A stretch of DNA of 64,000 bases, from NCBI RefSeq assembly GCF_020567525.1, contig NZ_JAJCVI010000001.1, positions 496,001-560,000 on the forward strand, given 5' to 3'. Shown piece after piece: positions 61,911 through 64,000 of this stretch. Each line of letters starts with the position of its first letter. The first letter of the stretch is position 1. A program made the position numbers and the translations under genes. The DNA is from Halorubellus salinus. Lineage in GTDB: Archaea; Halobacteriota; Halobacteria; Halobacteriales; Natrialbaceae. The notes below the pieces were generated by a model that saw nothing but the letters and a program-made list of their open reading frames with translations, ran no database searches and had not been told where the DNA came from.

Positions 61911-62963
61911 ATGAGAATCGCACGCACCTTCCAGACCGCACCGGCCGCCGTCCCCAAGGAGAACACGGCGAAGTACCTCGACTCCGCGCTCGCCTCGGAG
62001 GGATTCCAGGCGCCCGACTGGCTCGTCCCCGACCTCGAGGACGGGACCGCACCCGACATGAAAGCCGAGGGGCTCGAGAACACCATCGACCGTCTCGACG
62101 GCGGCGTCGAGTTCTCCGGCGAGATCTGGCCGCGCGTCCAGTGGGCGTACGACGACGCCGGGCTCCGCGACCGCGGCGAGGAGGAGATCCGGACGCTCCT
62201 CGAAGCCGTCGGCGAGGAACTCACCGGCGTGGTCGTCCCGAAGGTCGGCCGCGTCGCGGACGTCGAGCGAGCCATCGACGTCGTCGCACGCGCCGAGGAA
62301 GCAGCGGGCCTCCCCGAGGGGTCGACCGAGCTCTCAGTCATCGTCGAGACCGCCGCCGCGCGCTCGGACCTCCGGGACATCGCGATGCTCGGGAACGAGG
62401 ACGCTCACGGTGGCGGTCGCCTCGCCGGCCTCGTCTTCGGACCCGTCGACTACACCGCCGAACTCGGCGGGCGCGCCATCGACGGCGACCGCCCGCGCTG
62501 GGACGGCCTCCTCGAAGCGCTGTCGAACGAGGCGAGCGCGAACGACGTCGTCGCCGTCGGCGGCCCGTTCGACAAGCTCTTCGAGGAACGCGCCGGCGTC
62601 ACGTACTACAACGCCCCGGCGTACGCGGACCAGGTCGAGCGCGAGGCCGCGGTCGGGCTCGACGGCTCCTGGAGCCTCTACCCCAAGCAGACCATCCAGG
62701 CGAACCGCATCCACATGCCGACGCCGACCGAACTCGAGCGCGACGTCTCGAAGATAGAGCGCTTCAATCAGGCGAAATCAGAAGGCACCGGGGCGGTGAC
62801 CGTCGACGGGCAGATGGTCGACGAGGCGACGTTCAAGAACTTCGCGAACACCGTCGAGACCGTCCGTACCATCCACGCCCGCCACCCCGACCAGACGAGC
62901 GAGGTCTACGCGGACGGCCTCCTGGAGCGCGCCCTCGAACTCGACACCGACTGGCAGCGATAA
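61911..62963 (+). CDS. Methylmalyl-CoA lyase (CitE-like)
   Basis: A 350-aa member of the HpcH/HpaI-CitE aldolase family. It cleaves beta-methylmalyl-CoA to propionyl-CoA and glyoxylate in the methylaspartate cycle. Visible features are 'DWLVPDLEDGTAP' (metal-site Asp/Glu near 40), 'VVPKVGRVADVERA', 'VIVETAAARSDLRDIA' with the conserved Glu, and a 'GPVDYTAELGG' block. It is the last gene of the operon, 5 bases after mch. The glyoxylate would then combine with acetyl-CoA in a malate synthase that is not encoded here. Confidence 0.92.
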   Translation: MRIARTFQTAPAAVPKENTAKYLDSALASEGFQAPDWLVPDLEDGTAPDMKAEGLENTIDRLDGGVEFSGEIWPRVQWAYDDAGLRDRGEEEIRTLLEAVGEELTGVVVPKVGRVADVERAIDVVARAEEAAGLPEGSTELSVIVETAAARSDLRDIAMLGNEDAHGGGRLAGLVFGPVDYTAELGGRAIDGDRPRWDGLLEALSNEASANDVVAVGGPFDKLFEERAGVTYYNAPAYADQVEREAAVGLDGSWSLYPKQTIQANRIHMPTPTELERDVSKIERFNQAKSEGTGAVTVDGQMVDEATFKNFANTVETVRTIHARHPDQTSEVYADGLLERALELDTDWQR

Positions 62964-63014
62964 TCGCTCGACGCCGACATCGACAGTCGTCACGCACCAC
63001 TGTCGCGTCGATCT

Positions 63015-63719
63015 TCAGCGTTCGTCCTCGTCGCTCCGGCCGTTCCGATGCGGTCGAACGCGGCCACCGGGAGGGTCGGCGTGGATGCGCCGGCGTTCCT
63101 GCTTCTCCTTGAACCACTTCTGCCGGACGCGTTCCTCCTGCGCGCGCTCGTCGAGACGCCGTCGGATACGTTCGGCGTCGTGCTGTAACCGAGGGATGAC
63201 AGCGTGTTCGAGAGCCCTGACGCGTCGCTGCGTGGTCTCGATGACGTCCACGAGCAGCAAAGCGGCCGTCTCCAGTTCCGCGAACGCGACGAGTTGCTCG
63301 ACGAGCGCCTCGTACGCGTCCACGAGCTCGTCGACGACCGGGCTCATTCCGAGCAACCCGTACCCGTGATGCGCGAGGTCGGTTCGCACGCCGGTGGCCT
63401 CGAACTGCGGGAGCGCCACCCCCAGGATGGGTTTTCGAGACGTCGTTATCTCGGGGTGGACGCTGCGAGCACGCACGAGTCCGTCGATGACGACTTGGCC
63501 TTCGAGCGCGCGAACGCGGTCGAACAGCGACTGGGCGCGCTCGAACCGCGACTGCAGTTCGCGTTGCGCGTCCTGGTACTCGTCGAGGAGGTCGAGGAAC
63601 TCGAGCACGAGCCCGTCGCGCTTGCGTTCCAGGACGTGATGGCCGCGTTCCGCGAGTTCGATGCGGTCCTCGATGGCGTGGAGGTTGTGTCGCGTGGGAG
63701 TCGTCTTCCGAGACCGCAT
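63015..63719 (-). CDS. A/V-type ATPase subunit D-like protein
   Basis: A 234-aa long coiled-coil protein matching the central-stalk D subunit of A/V-type ATPases: an N-terminal 'TRHNLHAIEDRIELAERGHHVLERKRDGL' helix, a central 'HHGYGLLGMSP' (the GYG of the family) and a C-terminal helix 'ETTQRRVRALEHAVIPRLQHD'. It is followed by an Arg-rich, hydrophilic tail. It is less like the family than the usual haloarchaeal AtpD, and no AtpB is directly upstream in the visible sequence. It could be a second copy or an accessory subunit. It faces the end of the lyase gene. Confidence 0.75.
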   Translation of the reverse strand: MRSRKTTPTRHNLHAIEDRIELAERGHHVLERKRDGLVLEFLDLLDEYQDAQRELQSRFERAQSLFDRVRALEGQVVIDGLVRARSVHPEITTSRKPILGVALPQFEATGVRTDLAHHGYGLLGMSPVVDELVDAYEALVEQLVAFAELETAALLLVDVIETTQRRVRALEHAVIPRLQHDAERIRRRLDERAQEERVRQKWFKEKQERRRIHADPPGGRVRPHRNGRSDEDER

Positions 63720-63795
63720 CTGTTCGGACGAGGTGACGTCTCCACGACGTATCGTTATGGCGGACGTTCTCGACGCCGCGCGGCCCGGAACGCAC

Positions 63796-64000
63796 CTACC
63801 GCTGGATGTTGTCGAGGAAGTCGAGCCAGGCGCGATGGGACTCGACGTGTCGCTCGTGCCGGTCCGCCTCGAGGCTGCGCTCGCTGAGGTCGGCGAGCGC
63901 GGCGAGCGCGCGGTCGAGGCCGACGATGCTGTCGGCGAGCGCGGTCGCTTCGTCGACCGTCAGGTCGGCGGTTGCGAGGCGTTCGCGTCGACGCTCCCGC
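63796..64000 (-). CDS. C-terminal part of an unknown protein (truncated by the window)
   Basis: An open frame on the minus strand enters from the end of the window and ends at the TAG at 63796-63798. The visible 67 or so residues are helical and charged: '...TVDEATALADSIVGLDRALAALADLSERSLEADRH ... AWLDFLDNIQR'. The gene would end 76 bases before the ATPase D-like gene on the same strand. No family is recognised. Confidence 0.6.
   Translation of the reverse strand, partial: RERRRERLATADLTVDEATALADSIVGLDRALAALADLSERSLEADRHERHVESHRAWLDFLDNIQR

Overview
This window is a stretch of haloarchaeal chromosome. The GC content is very high, the encoded proteins are strongly acidic, and many coding regions start on an ATG or GTG about 25 bases after a TATA-like element, as expected for leaderless transcripts. 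The gene content is euryarchaeal: a TFB initiation factor, GatC/GatA, HalX response regulators, haloarchaeal transducers, GTP cyclohydrolase III, an A/V-type ATPase D subunit, and a complete set of methylaspartate-cycle genes. No insertion sequence, CRISPR array, rRNA or replication origin was seen.

Layout. Bases 1-9.4 kb hold a small hypothetical, gatCA, tfb, an internally duplicated membrane protein, an asparagine-synthase-like/PHP pair, purL and a HalX regulator. Bases 9.5-19.9 kb hold a lipoprotein, a histidine kinase that lacks its phosphoacceptor His, an Eis-like acetyltransferase, an Lrp/aminotransferase pair, two tandem HtpX-like membrane proteins that have lost the zinc motif, a redoxin and a coiled-coil membrane protein. 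Bases 20-26.4 kb are mostly single metabolic genes: old-yellow-enzyme, BtpA, Hsp20-like, dUTPase-like, MscS, sarcosine-oxidase-like and O-methyltransferase. Bases 26.4-33.6 kb hold two paralogous chemotaxis transducers, an M29 aminopeptidase and a creatininase. Bases 33.7-41.8 kb hold a methyltransferase relic, an acyl-CoA synthetase, an acyl-CoA dehydrogenase, a large lipoprotein, and a GAF/PAS histidine kinase convergent with a second HalX regulator. Next come pgk, a GNAT gene and tRNA-Thr (TGT) on one strand, then livHMGF (44.4-48.7 kb), a DUF4397 surface protein and a LivJ-type binding protein. Bases 51.8-56 kb hold a CBS/zinc-ribbon protein, gch3, small hypotheticals, an Acg-type nitroreductase and a lipoprotein.

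Bases 56.1-63 kb carry the methylaspartate cycle. The predicted succinyl-CoA:mesaconate CoA-transferase is divergent from mamA-mamB-mal-mch-lyase. Together these would turn glutamate into methylaspartate, mesaconate, mesaconyl-CoA, methylmalyl-CoA, and finally propionyl-CoA plus glyoxylate, allowing net assimilation of acetyl-CoA. The acyl-CoA synthetase and dehydrogenase would supply acetyl-CoA from fatty acids. The window ends with a stand-alone ATPase D-like subunit and a truncated gene.

The most unusual item is the LivJ-type binding protein at 50307-51599. Its two halves appear in swapped order relative to the family, i.e. a circular permutation. Other items of note are the tandem HtpX-like proteins without HExxH, two genes whose last codons plus stop are repeated in frame downstream, a compact three-stem candidate ncRNA at 52450-52523 with its own TATA-like element, and a methyltransferase relic.
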